Origin: Natranaeroarchaeum sp042663585
GTDB taxonomy: Archaea; Halobacteriota; Halobacteria; Halobacteriales; Natronoarchaeaceae
Assembly: GCF_042663585.1 (NCBI RefSeq)
Contig: NZ_JBHTAN010000006.1
Location: 62,001-126,000 of the forward strand
Direction: 5' to 3'
Length of the DNA stretch: 64,000 bases
Below the pieces are notes generated by a model. It was not told the origin of the DNA, made no database searches, and was given only the letters and a program-made list of their open reading frames with translations. This document shows, one piece after another, positions 43,049 to 50,969 of this stretch. Each line of letters begins with the position of its first letter. Positions within the stretch are counted from its first letter, which is position 1. The position numbers were made by a program, and so were the translations under genes.

Positions 43049-43644
43049 GTTCGCCCGACACGGAGTCCGCAGACCGCTCCGAACCAGTGTTGCCCGAGGG
43101 GTGGATGATCGGACACATCATCCGGACGATGCTGCCGTTGCTTGCCATCCTGTCGATCCTCCAGATGGTGTCGGGGACGGTTCTCGAGACGTTCGAGGAA
43201 CAGTTACTCACGACGCCCTCCCTGCTGATCCTGGTCCCGGTCACCATCGGGACGGCGGGCAATCTCGGCTCGATCATGTGCTCGCGGCTCTCGACGGAGC
43301 TTCATCTGGGGACGTTGGAGTTCACGCCCGACAACCCTGCGATCCGGTCGAACGTGGGTGCAGTGATGGGACTTGCCGCGACAGTGTTCGTCGTCCTCGG
43401 CCTGAGCGCCTGGGCTATCGGGCAGTTGCTCGGCGGCACGCTAGCGCTCTGGAAGGTGATGTTCATCTCGGTGACGAGCGGGATGTTGCTCGCCGTCTTC
43501 GTGGTCGTCGTCAGTATCGCTGCGGTGTATAGCTCGTTCAGACTCGGCTACGACCCCGACGACACTACGATTCCGGTCGTCACGAACGTCTCCGACATTA
43601 CCGGCGTGCTGATCCTGTTTAGCGTCGTCTCGCTCGTTCTGTGA
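43045..43644 (+). CDS. MgtE/SLC41-type divalent cation transporter, second half
   Basis: The 199 residues carry another MgtE membrane domain: LLTTPSLLILVPVTIGTAGNLGSIMCSRLSTELHLG is the pore-forming helix region and VVTNVSDITGVLILFSVVSLVL the last helix. Start GTG at 43045 inside the stop of the first half, so translation is coupled and the ratio is probably 1:1. Likely function is magnesium (or other divalent) uptake. Like the first half it lacks the cytosolic magnesium-sensing domains, so gating may depend on the PhoU/TrkA-C protein. Confidence 0.9.
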   Translation: MSSPDTESADRSEPVLPEGWMIGHIIRTMLPLLAILSILQMVSGTVLETFEEQLLTTPSLLILVPVTIGTAGNLGSIMCSRLSTELHLGTLEFTPDNPAIRSNVGAVMGLAATVFVVLGLSAWAIGQLLGGTLALWKVMFISVTSGMLLAVFVVVVSIAAVYSSFRLGYDPDDTTIPVVTNVSDITGVLILFSVVSLVL

Positions 43645-43653
43645 TCCCCCTCG

Positions 43654-44148
43654 TCACCGGGCGTACGCTCCGTCGACGCGCTCGACCAGTTCGAACAGTC
43701 GCGCCCATTCGAGGAGCCGTTCGGTCCGGTTGCGCCAGACTGCCCGCCAGTCCTCGTGACGCCGTCGCTCCCACGCCGGGACCGTCCCCTGCACGCGCTC
43801 GAAGACGGTATCGACGGAGAGGGGTTCGTCGGCGGCCTCCACGGCGGCGAGCACGTCGTCCGCGCCGACGACACGCTCGCGGAACCGGCGCCCGAGTTCG
43901 TTCGTGCTGACGTCCTCGCGGGTTCGCCGGTAGCCCCGGTCGCTCCGGTCGACGAGCGAAAGCGCTCGTAAGAAGACGAGCCAGGTCCGCCCGGCATTGC
44001 GGTCTGCGAGGCCGAGACCACGGCGGAGTCGGGCACAGCAGTCGTCGCTATCGCTCGGGACGAGCGGGACCGCGCTTCGCGCCTCGGAGAGGCGGTCGAG
44101 CGATGCTGGGGTCGGTGGGACCGGCTTGAACCGGGCGTCCCCAGACAT
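43654..44148 (-). CDS. Conserved haloarchaeal protein, unknown
   Basis: A 164-residue Arg-rich soluble protein. The middle (LVFLRALSLVDRSDRGYRRT, DDVLAAVEAADEPLSVDTVFERV) and the end (WRNRTERLLEWARLFELVERVDGAYA) resemble a winged-helix arrangement, but I cannot name a family. It starts two bases before the end of mch and is in the same direction, so it is probably cotranscribed after mch. The strong Arg/Trp content is unusual for a haloarchaeal cytosolic protein. Confidence 0.7.
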   Translation of the reverse strand: MSGDARFKPVPPTPASLDRLSEARSAVPLVPSDSDDCCARLRRGLGLADRNAGRTWLVFLRALSLVDRSDRGYRRTREDVSTNELGRRFRERVVGADDVLAAVEAADEPLSVDTVFERVQGTVPAWERRRHEDWRAVWRNRTERLLEWARLFELVERVDGAYAR

Positions 44149-44150
44149 GG

Positions 44151-45083
44151 CTACAGCCCGAAGCTCTCGGCCAGCAGTTCCTCGTTAGTCTCGCCGTAGA
44201 CCGTCGTCGAACCGCCTAGCACGTCCACAGTCACCTGTGCGGGTGCGAAGACGCCGTCCTCGACCTCGTAGAAGTCCCAGTCGACCTCCTCGAAGATCTG
44301 GGCGAACGGCTTGTCGTACTCGTCAGTTGCCGTCGAGGCGATATCGCCGAAGCGGTCGAACTCCTCGCGGACGGTAAGATGGACCTGCCCGCCGTAGGCC
44401 AGCGCGTCGTTGGTGCGCGCCATCGCGGCCTGTTCGTCCTCCGCGATGGGGGCGACCGGTGCGCTCGCGCTGACCGAGACGATATCCAGCGGATCGTAGC
44501 CGAGTTCCGAGAGCCGGAACGCGGCGAGTTCGGCGGCCCGGGCGGCCATCGTCACGCTGCCCGCGATGCTGGCGCTCGGGAACACCGGCAGGAAGACGCC
44601 GCTTGGCTCGACGTCGGCCATGTCGGCCACCTGCTCGGCGACGCTCTCGTCCGGTAGCTGATCGCTTTCGAGCGCCAGCACCGTCAGATCGAAGGCGTCG
44701 TGATAGCCGACGCGGCTGAACTCCTCTTCCTCGCCGACGAGCGCACGGGCCGGGCCGCTCCCGAGTCCCTCGAAGCTCTCCGTCGTCACTTCCCAGCCTG
44801 CCTTCTGCGAGCACAGGAGGGCAAGAGCGGGATGGTCGGTCGCCAGTTCTACGTGGGGGATCGGTGCGCCGCCGACCTCGTCCATGCGGGTCTGGACGGT
44901 TGCCAGCCCGGCCGTCTGGATCTCCGCAAGCAAGAGGCCGGACTCGATGCCGCCGTCGAAATCGACGCCGAAATCGAGGACGGTGGCCTCGTTCTCCAGT
45001 TCGTGGGCACCGATATCGAGTTCCTCGGCGAAGTCGAGGGCCTCGTCGACCAACTCGATCGCCATTCTGTTGAGACTCTCCAT
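44151..45083 (-). CDS. mch: Methenyltetrahydromethanopterin cyclohydrolase
   Basis: Hydrolyses the methenyl to the formyl form of the C1-carrier pterin. The 310 residues align with archaeal Mch throughout: LNRMAIELVDEALD, GLLLAEIQTAGLATV, HVELATDHPALALLCSQKAGW, VFLPVFPSASIAGSVTMAARAAELAAFRL and VHLTVREEFDRFGDIAS. Haloarchaea do not make methane but keep this gene, presumably for C1 metabolism with a folate-like carrier. The ATG at 45083 (MESLNRMA) is the conserved start. A small Arg-rich protein gene follows 2 bases later. Confidence 0.93.
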   Translation of the reverse strand: MESLNRMAIELVDEALDFAEELDIGAHELENEATVLDFGVDFDGGIESGLLLAEIQTAGLATVQTRMDEVGGAPIPHVELATDHPALALLCSQKAGWEVTTESFEGLGSGPARALVGEEEEFSRVGYHDAFDLTVLALESDQLPDESVAEQVADMADVEPSGVFLPVFPSASIAGSVTMAARAAELAAFRLSELGYDPLDIVSVSASAPVAPIAEDEQAAMARTNDALAYGGQVHLTVREEFDRFGDIASTATDEYDKPFAQIFEEVDWDFYEVEDGVFAPAQVTVDVLGGSTTVYGETNEELLAESFGL

Positions 45084-45171
45084 GCCGCCTCGTTGTTCGT
45101 CCTCGGTTTTACCTGTTGGTATCGCCCGTGGGGGCTTCCATGGCAACCGCGGTGGGGCCTCGTTGGTCTCG

Positions 45172-45378
45172 TTACGAAACGACTTCGTAGCCCGCGCTCT
45201 CGATGGCGGCCGTCAGGTCGTCGTCGGCGACGTCCCCGCCGAGCGTGACCGTTACGATGTTCCCCTCGTGATCCGCGGCGACGCTCTCGACGCCGTCGAG
45301 ATCCGTCAGCGCGTCGGATACGTTCTCTTCACAGCCACCACATGACATTCCCTCGACGTCGAACTCTCGTCGTGACAT
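45172..45378 (-). CDS. Heavy-metal-associated (HMA) domain copper chaperone
   Basis: The 68-residue product is a single ferredoxin-like HMA domain, with the metal-binding motif MSCGGC at about residues 10-15 and the typical end (ALTDLDGVESV, GYEVVS). It binds Cu(I) and passes it to a P-type ATPase. It is not next to such an ATPase here. The ATG at 45378 is the family start. It precedes a thiamine-binding-family protein gene read in the same direction. Confidence 0.92.
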   Translation of the reverse strand: MSRREFDVEGMSCGGCEENVSDALTDLDGVESVAADHEGNIVTVTLGGDVADDDLTAAIESAGYEVVS

Positions 45379-45420
45379 GGCCGGGGGTAGGGGGCGGGGT
45401 GTTGAATCGTTTTCCATCTC

Positions 45421-45732
45421 TCACTCCCCGCCTTTCGCCTCCCGGCCGAGTTCCGACTCGACGGCGTCGACCTTGTCGGCGGCGCTGGTCTCCGCGGTCC
45501 GCTTGTCGTCGATTTTGAGCACCGTGCTCACACGGTCGCCGTCGACCGCTTCGTGGGCGGCCTGTGCGGCGTCGAACAGTTCGCCGATATCTTCTGTTTC
45601 GATGACGGTCCCCATCGGATTCGTCTCGTAGGTGACGTCGAACTCGTCCAGCGCGTCGACGGCCTTCGCGACTTCACTCGCCATGCTCTCCTCGATTACC
45701 GGTGCTACCGACAGCAGTGCAACGACAGTCAT
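45421..45732 (-). CDS. MTH1187/YkoF-like thiamine-binding family protein
   Basis: A 103-residue ferredoxin-fold protein of the UPF0045/MTH1187 family. The family start TVVALLSVAPVIEESMASEVAKAVDALD and the TYETNPMGTVIETEDIGELFDAAQAAH segment are clear. Members bind thiamine-like ligands, or act in other roles yet to be shown. The last 20 residues form a charged tail specific to this protein. The next downstream gene, 42 bases on, is the copper chaperone; a functional link is not evident. Confidence 0.85.
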   Translation of the reverse strand: MTVVALLSVAPVIEESMASEVAKAVDALDEFDVTYETNPMGTVIETEDIGELFDAAQAAHEAVDGDRVSTVLKIDDKRTAETSAADKVDAVESELGREAKGGE

Positions 45733-45877
45733 GATCGAACTGTGGGCGGCGTCGAGTAAAACTCTCGTGTCTTGGGGGTCCGTGGTCCCGGATCGCTCTC
45801 ACGATCCGCTCACTGGAACCGCGATATGTTTTCGTTGGTGACCACCTATTTGCCACGCGAGTCAGTATTTGTACACC

Positions 45878-47740
45878 ATGCCCGTTTCGCCCACACAGAT
45901 CGTCCTCCTGCTTGCGCTCGGGGCCGCGCTCGGTTTCGTCTGGTACTACGAGGGGCGTGGTCGCTGGCGGTCTCGGTTCGACGACCGGTTTCTCTACGGT
46001 ATTCCGTGGGGGACTCTCGTCACGATTACTGTCGTCGTCTTGTTTTACCTGCTGGCACAGGGCGGCGTACGGAACTGGTCCGAACCAGTCACGCTCCCCT
46101 TCGTCACGTGGTCCTATTTCTACCCGACTGGCCTCTTGACCTCCGGGATCGCACACGGGTCGCCCCAGCATCTCGCCTCGAACATGGCCGGAACGCTCGC
46201 GTTCGCCCCCATCGTGGAGTACGCGTGGAGCCACTACCCGCCTGGCGACGCCGAGTCGACTGGGCAGGAGAGTCGCTCCGACAGTTCGGGTGGCCTGCTG
46301 GCCCGTCCCTGGATACGCGCCGTCGTCGTCTTTCCGCTGCTCCTGTTCGGCATCGCGTTCGTCACGGCGCTGTTCTCGTTCGGTCCGGGCCTCGGCTTCT
46401 CCGGGGCGGTGTTCGCGCTGCTCGGCTTCGCTGTCGTAACGTACCCACTTTCGACTGTGGTCGCGGTCGTCGTTGGTACCGTGTTCGGGACGCTGTACAA
46501 CGCGCTGAGCGAGCCGGTCGTCCGAGAGGTCGTCGAGACGGGGACGCCAGCGCCGCCCGCGTGGGCGGGAATCGCGTTTCAGGCCCACCTGCTCGGATTT
46601 CTGCTCGGCGTGGCACTGGGGATCGGCCTGCTGTGGCGTCGCGGCTGGCGACCGACGACCCAGCGGGTGTTCTTCGCGACGCTTCTCGTGGGGATAGCCC
46701 AGTCGCTGTGGTTGCTCGCCTCGCCTGGCGGGGACGACGTCTTCTTCCTCTACCGGGGCGCTGGCGTCGTGTTCGTGTTGCTGTTGACGATACTGGTCAC
46801 GGTCGCTGTCACTGGAAGCGACCGACCGCTTCCAAGCGTGCTCGGCCGGTTCGACCGCGTGCCGACCCGCCGGCAGTTGGCCGCCCTCTGGCTCGGACTG
46901 GTGGTGCTCGGCGGCGTGTTTATCGCGGGCGGGGCGGTCGTTACGGGGCAACCGCTCGCCATCTCCGTCGTGCCGATAGCGTTGCTCACGACGCTGCTGG
47001 CGCTACCTGCAATCCCGCCACTGGCTCCCGACCGCTGGGTGACCAGCCCGGTGTCGCGGCGTCGGACGGCGGTCGTCGGGCTACTGGTGCTGACACTGCT
47101 CGTTGCACTCCCCAGTCTGCCGATCAGCCTGGTTACCCTCGGCGACGACCCGGTTCCGGGGTCCGGTGGAGTCGAGGTCGGCGACTATACCGTCACCTAC
47201 GAGGAGAACGCGACAAGCGCGCAGCGACCCGCGATCGATCTGGGCGGTGACGACCTGCTTGCCAGCCAGCAGACGGGGGTGATCGTCGTGAGCGAGACGC
47301 GCCAACTCTGGACGATCGGCGTCAGGGAGGAGGTCCTCGAGTTCGAGGGCAACAATACGGCGGTCGTCGGAGGGATCGGCTGGCGGGAGACCGTCCACGC
47401 CGAGCGAACCGGCTGGGATGTCGTGGGCAACGACACCGCCTATGTCGTCGATCTGGAACTGGATGGCGAGACGACACGGTCGTTCGTATCCGATCCGGTG
47501 CAGGCCGAGGCGCGGATCGACGGCCGAACGCTCGCGCTGGTCCCCACCGACGACGCGTTTCTGGTCCGCGTGAGCGAGGACGGTTCCCGGATCGGCGAGA
47601 CTCCGGTTCCGTCGGTCGGTGAGACGGCCTCGGTCGGGGAGCTACAGTTCTCGACCGAGCGATCCAGCGACGGCGTTCGTGTGCTCGCCGAAACCGCCGA
47701 TACCCGGCTTATGATCGCGGAGCACGAACAGTACTCCTAA
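45878..47740 (+). CDS. Large rhomboid intramembrane serine protease with C-terminal extension
   Basis: The 620-residue protein holds a rhomboid core with catalytic Ser175 in GFSGAVFALLGF and His237 in AHLLGFLLG; the HLASNMAGTLAF stretch is the conserved N-terminal HxxxN. Rhomboid helices extend to about residue 270; another two to four helices follow to about 420. The last 190 residues are a soluble outer domain (VGDYTVTYEENATSAQRP ... ERSSDGVRVLAETADTR), probably exposed outside the cell. This size is much greater than the usual 200-300 residues. Its substrate is unknown. It is divergent from the thiamine-binding-family gene. Confidence 0.88.
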   Translation: MPVSPTQIVLLLALGAALGFVWYYEGRGRWRSRFDDRFLYGIPWGTLVTITVVVLFYLLAQGGVRNWSEPVTLPFVTWSYFYPTGLLTSGIAHGSPQHLASNMAGTLAFAPIVEYAWSHYPPGDAESTGQESRSDSSGGLLARPWIRAVVVFPLLLFGIAFVTALFSFGPGLGFSGAVFALLGFAVVTYPLSTVVAVVVGTVFGTLYNALSEPVVREVVETGTPAPPAWAGIAFQAHLLGFLLGVALGIGLLWRRGWRPTTQRVFFATLLVGIAQSLWLLASPGGDDVFFLYRGAGVVFVLLLTILVTVAVTGSDRPLPSVLGRFDRVPTRRQLAALWLGLVVLGGVFIAGGAVVTGQPLAISVVPIALLTTLLALPAIPPLAPDRWVTSPVSRRRTAVVGLLVLTLLVALPSLPISLVTLGDDPVPGSGGVEVGDYTVTYEENATSAQRPAIDLGGDDLLASQQTGVIVVSETRQLWTIGVREEVLEFEGNNTAVVGGIGWRETVHAERTGWDVVGNDTAYVVDLELDGETTRSFVSDPVQAEARIDGRTLALVPTDDAFLVRVSEDGSRIGETPVPSVGETASVGELQFSTERSSDGVRVLAETADTRLMIAEHEQYS

Positions 47741-47745
47741 GCCAG

Positions 47746-48102
47746 TCAGCCGTCAGTGAGATACCGACGGATGGTGCCCAGAAGCGTCGACTGTGCTGAT
47801 TCCGCTTCTCTCTCTCGGTCTCGTGTCAGTTGTCGGTTCTTCTCGGACAGGCGGCGCTCGTACTGCTCGATGACGTGTTGCAAGCGGCGGTCCTTTCGTT
47901 GGAGTTCGGCTTCGAGTACCGTGATTTTGCGTGCGGTATCTCCCTGTCGATCAGTGCCTTGGTCCTCCGAGTGCTGGTTCGCGGTCGGTCGGTGACCCGA
48001 GCGCTCCGTCCGACGCTCTTCGGGCCCCTCGTCCTCGTGTAACCGGTTCCAGCGCCACTCGTTTGGGCCACTGATACTTTCCGCCGGACGATCATATGAC
48101 AT
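47746..48102 (-). CDS. Charged coiled-coil protein, unknown
   Basis: A 118-residue soluble protein. The N-terminal half is acidic and basic low-complexity (PNEWRWNRLHEDEGPEERRTERSGH), and the second half predicts a single long coiled coil (KITVLEAELQRKDRRLQHVIEQYERRLSEKNRQLTRDRER, broken here only for reading). No family recognised. It is read toward the rhomboid gene, with which its 3' end is convergent. The AT-poor promoter gives little information. It may be a spurious gene, but the heptad pattern favours a real one. Confidence 0.6.
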   Translation of the reverse strand: MSYDRPAESISGPNEWRWNRLHEDEGPEERRTERSGHRPTANQHSEDQGTDRQGDTARKITVLEAELQRKDRRLQHVIEQYERRLSEKNRQLTRDREREAESAQSTLLGTIRRYLTDG

Positions 48103-48250
48103 GACTTACCATACCATGGGAGTGGAAGATCATAAGCTCTCGTCAGACGAATGTCATGCCTCAAGTGGTGGTAGATACACGGTGTCGAGAGTGCGGATCG
48201 GTGGCCACTGGTGCCAAGCTTTAGAAGTCTTAGCCCCCTGAACCGATACG

Positions 48251-49099
48251 ATGGGAGAGCTCGATAGCGACGCCGTCTCCGGGGTGTACGACGAGTTACA
48301 GGAGTCACACGAGCAGATGTGGGACCAGCAGGGCCACCGGAGCCTCCACTACGGCTACCACGACGACGACCACGACGAGCCCGCGACAGCGGTCGAGAAC
48401 ACGACCCGAATCCTCGCCACGCTGGCGGAGATCGGTCCCGACGACCGCATTTTAAATATCGGCTGCGGGGCCGGCGCGGAATCGATCTGGATCGCCGCCA
48501 ACCGCGGGGCATCTGTGGTCGGGATCGACGTCAACGACGGGCTACTAGACGCCGCATGGGAGTACGCGCGCGAAAGCGGCGTCGCCGAGTCGGTGACGTT
48601 CCGGAACGATGACTTTCACGAGCTATCGACCGTCGATGACGACTCCATCGACGTGGTCTGGGGCCTCGAAGCGCTCTGTCACGCGCGAGACGACGCGGCC
48701 GTCCTCGATGCAGTGGCCCGGGTTCTCACGCCGGGGGGACGACTCGTCGTCGGCGACCTGTTCCAGCGTCCACGCGACCTCGACGAGGACGAAGCCAGCC
48801 GTCTGGCACGCGTCGACGACGGCTTTGGCGTCGAGGTGACCCGGATCGACGCGCTCGAAACCGGCCTTGACGGGGCGGGCTTCGAGAACGTCTCGGTTCG
48901 GGACGTCACCGACGCCGTCGTCCCGTCGGTTCGCAGACGAGGGATCACGGGGCTGGTAAACTATCCGATCCACCGGCTCCGCGGTCTCTTTGGCGGGTCG
49001 AACGACCGGCAGCAGGCGCTGTATCGGGCGTCATACGACGTCTACAGGCTTGTCGGGGGCGGCGCGCTGGGCTACTACATAATCACGGCTAAGGCCTGA
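48251..49099 (+). CDS. SAM-dependent methyltransferase
   Basis: Class I Rossmann methyltransferase of 282 residues. Motif I is ILNIGCGAGAESIWIA (about 78-88), with the acidic loop VVGIDVNDG, motif IV IDVVWGLEALCHARDD, and post-motif LTPGGRLVVGDLF. The N-terminal MWDQQGHRSLHYGYHDDDH region and the C-terminal lid resemble tocopherol- and sterol-methyltransferase-like enzymes (UbiE/gamma-TMT family), so it could methylate a quinone or isoprenoid. The substrate is not fixed by the context. Confidence 0.88.
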   Translation: MGELDSDAVSGVYDELQESHEQMWDQQGHRSLHYGYHDDDHDEPATAVENTTRILATLAEIGPDDRILNIGCGAGAESIWIAANRGASVVGIDVNDGLLDAAWEYARESGVAESVTFRNDDFHELSTVDDDSIDVVWGLEALCHARDDAAVLDAVARVLTPGGRLVVGDLFQRPRDLDEDEASRLARVDDGFGVEVTRIDALETGLDGAGFENVSVRDVTDAVVPSVRRRGITGLVNYPIHRLRGLFGGSNDRQQALYRASYDVYRLVGGGALGYYIITAKA

Positions 49100-49130
49100 T
49101 TACCTGCCGATCGGCCGGGATTTCACCGAT

Positions 49131-49191
49131 GGATTAGACGGAATCTAAACTTATTGAGTAGCAACACTTTTAGTTTAGCCCCATCTAATCC
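49131..49191 (+). promoter_or_regulatory. Paired TTAG/CTAA dyads upstream of the metal ABC importer
   Basis: Two dyads flank the probable promoter: TTAGACGGAATCTAA (49134-49148) and TTAG-N6-CTAA (49175-49188). Larger repeats are also present, GGATTAGA / TCTAATCC (49131-49138 and 49184-49191) and CTAAACT / AGTTTAG (49145-49151 and 49172-49178). A cttattga near 49151-49158 may be the TATA element, 40 bases before the ATG. TTAG...CTAA dyads are typical of DtxR-type metal repressors, so metal-dependent repression is the natural reading. Confidence 0.6.
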
Positions 49192-49197
49192 TGCTTG

Positions 49198-50214
49198 ATG
49201 ACGGAGACTCACGCGAAGAGGCTGTCGCGACGAAAGGCACTGGCCCTCGGTGGCAGTGCGCTTTCGCTCGGTCTTGCAGGCTGTGCGACCGATACGCGGG
49301 GGGCCTCACACGACGGCCCTATCGCAGTCGCTTCGTTCTTTACCTTCTACGATTTTGCTCGCCAGGTCGCCGAGGGGACGCCGATCCTCGTCAAAAACCT
49401 GATTCCGACGGGGCTCCACGGCCACGGCTGGGAGCCCGACCCCTCGATTCAGGTCGACATCATTACTGCGGACGCGTTCATCAACGTGGGCCCCGGCTTC
49501 CAGCCGTGGGCCGACCGGGCGATCAAAACTGCCCGTGACGACCGGGCCGAGACCGAGTTCGTCAACGTCCGGAAGGGGATCGACCTCCTTGACCTCGCCG
49601 ACTCCGTCGGAGAAGAAGAAGAGATCGGACGAGGGAAAGACCCGCACTTCTGGCTCGACCCCGAACGCGCCAAGGAATCGGTCGACAACATCCGGGACGG
49701 CCTCGAACGGATCGCACCGGACGAAGCAGCGGTGCTGGCAGAGAACGCCGAGGCGGTCAAGGCCGAACTCGATGTCCTCGACGACGAGTGGCGTTCGCTG
49801 GTCGATGCCGCCCAGCGCGACGTAACCTTCCTCGCGGCGCACAACGCCTTCGAGTACGTCGGGGACCGCTACGGGGTCACGCTCCAGCCGCTCGTTACGA
49901 ACCTCGCCGCAAACAACGACGTGCGACCGGCTGACATGCAGCGAGCACAGGATACGATCGCAGATAACGACATCCGCCACATCGGCGCGGCGGTGTTCGA
50001 GCCCCGGCGGCCCGCCGAGCAGCTACTGGCCGAGACGTCGGTCGAGAGCTACTATCCGGTCACCCCATACGCCGGCATAACGGAGCGGTGGGCAGAGCGG
50101 GGCTGGGGCTACTTCGATATCGCCCGACAGATAAACATGCAGACGTTCGGCCGCCTCCTCGATGCGCAGGAGCCATCGGAGGCGTTCGAAGCGGAGTGGC
50201 GGAATTTTGAGTAA
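49198..50214 (+). CDS. Zinc/manganese ABC transporter substrate-binding lipoprotein (ZnuA/TroA family)
   Basis: Captures a divalent metal outside the cell. The 338 residues start with a Tat signal (LSRRKALALGG) and lipobox LAGC (Cys29). The mature domain is the A1 cluster fold: GLHGHGWEPDPSI, FWLDPERAKESVDNI, and AHNAFEYVGDRYG with the metal-binding histidines. The ATG at 49198 is chosen because a TTG three bases before it is a less likely start. It is followed 11 bases later by the ATPase gene and then the permease gene, forming one importer operon. Two dyads lie in its promoter. Confidence 0.92.
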   Translation: MTETHAKRLSRRKALALGGSALSLGLAGCATDTRGASHDGPIAVASFFTFYDFARQVAEGTPILVKNLIPTGLHGHGWEPDPSIQVDIITADAFINVGPGFQPWADRAIKTARDDRAETEFVNVRKGIDLLDLADSVGEEEEIGRGKDPHFWLDPERAKESVDNIRDGLERIAPDEAAVLAENAEAVKAELDVLDDEWRSLVDAAQRDVTFLAAHNAFEYVGDRYGVTLQPLVTNLAANNDVRPADMQRAQDTIADNDIRHIGAAVFEPRRPAEQLLAETSVESYYPVTPYAGITERWAERGWGYFDIARQINMQTFGRLLDAQEPSEAFEAEWRNFE

Positions 50215-50225
50215 CAGAGCTACCA

Positions 50226-50969
50226 ATGACAGACATCTACGTCGATGACGTTTCCTTCGGATACACAGCCGCACCGGTCGTCGAGAACATTTCGTTCGGC
50301 GTCGACTCCGGCGAATACGTCGGTATCGTCGGCCCAAACGGCTCCGGAAAGAGCACGCTTTTGCAGCTGATTCTGGGCCTGCACGAGCCGGATGCCGGCA
50401 GTATCGAGCTACTCGATCACCCGGCAGAGGCCTTCGCCGACCGCGAGCGGATCGGCTACGTCGCACAGGACGTCACCGAGAACACCAAGGAGATGCCGAT
50501 TACCGTCGCCGAGGTCGTTCTCATGGGGCGGTTCCCACACGCCGGCTTTGGACGCATCACCTCGGCCGACCGCGAGAGAGCCCAGGAGGCACTCCGGACG
50601 GTCGACATCGAACACCTCGCGGACCGACGCATCACGAAACTCTCCGGCGGCCAGCGCCAGCGCGCCTACATCGCCCGTGCGCTCGCCGGGGAGGCCGAGT
50701 TGCTCGTCCTCGACGAGCCGACTGTCGGCGTCGACGCCGAGTCCGTCGAGGAGTTCTTCGAGCTTCTGGGCGAACTCAACGACGAGGGCATGACGATTCT
50801 GCTCGTCGAACACGATATCGGGGCCGTCCTCGAGCACACGGAGCGCGTCCTCTGTCTCAACCGCGAACTCTACTTCGACGGCCCTCCCGTCGAGTTCGCC
50901 GAGAGCGACGCGCTGGACCGTGCCTACGGTACCAACATCCGTCGTGACAAGGAGGTGACGGTCGCGTGA
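50226..50969 (+). CDS. Zinc/manganese ABC transporter ATP-binding protein (ZnuC type)
   Basis: Energises the metal importer encoded by its neighbours. The 247 residues contain Walker A GPNGSGKST (about 38-46), a Q loop (YVAQDV), the ABC signature LSGGQRQRAYIARAL, Walker B LLVLDEPTVG, and a switch histidine in VEHDIG. The stop overlaps the permease start by four bases (GTGA), showing tight coupling. The metal is likely Zn or Mn; which one cannot be read from the ATPase. Confidence 0.92.
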   Translation: MTDIYVDDVSFGYTAAPVVENISFGVDSGEYVGIVGPNGSGKSTLLQLILGLHEPDAGSIELLDHPAEAFADRERIGYVAQDVTENTKEMPITVAEVVLMGRFPHAGFGRITSADRERAQEALRTVDIEHLADRRITKLSGGQRQRAYIARALAGEAELLVLDEPTVGVDAESVEEFFELLGELNDEGMTILLVEHDIGAVLEHTERVLCLNRELYFDGPPVEFAESDALDRAYGTNIRRDKEVTVA

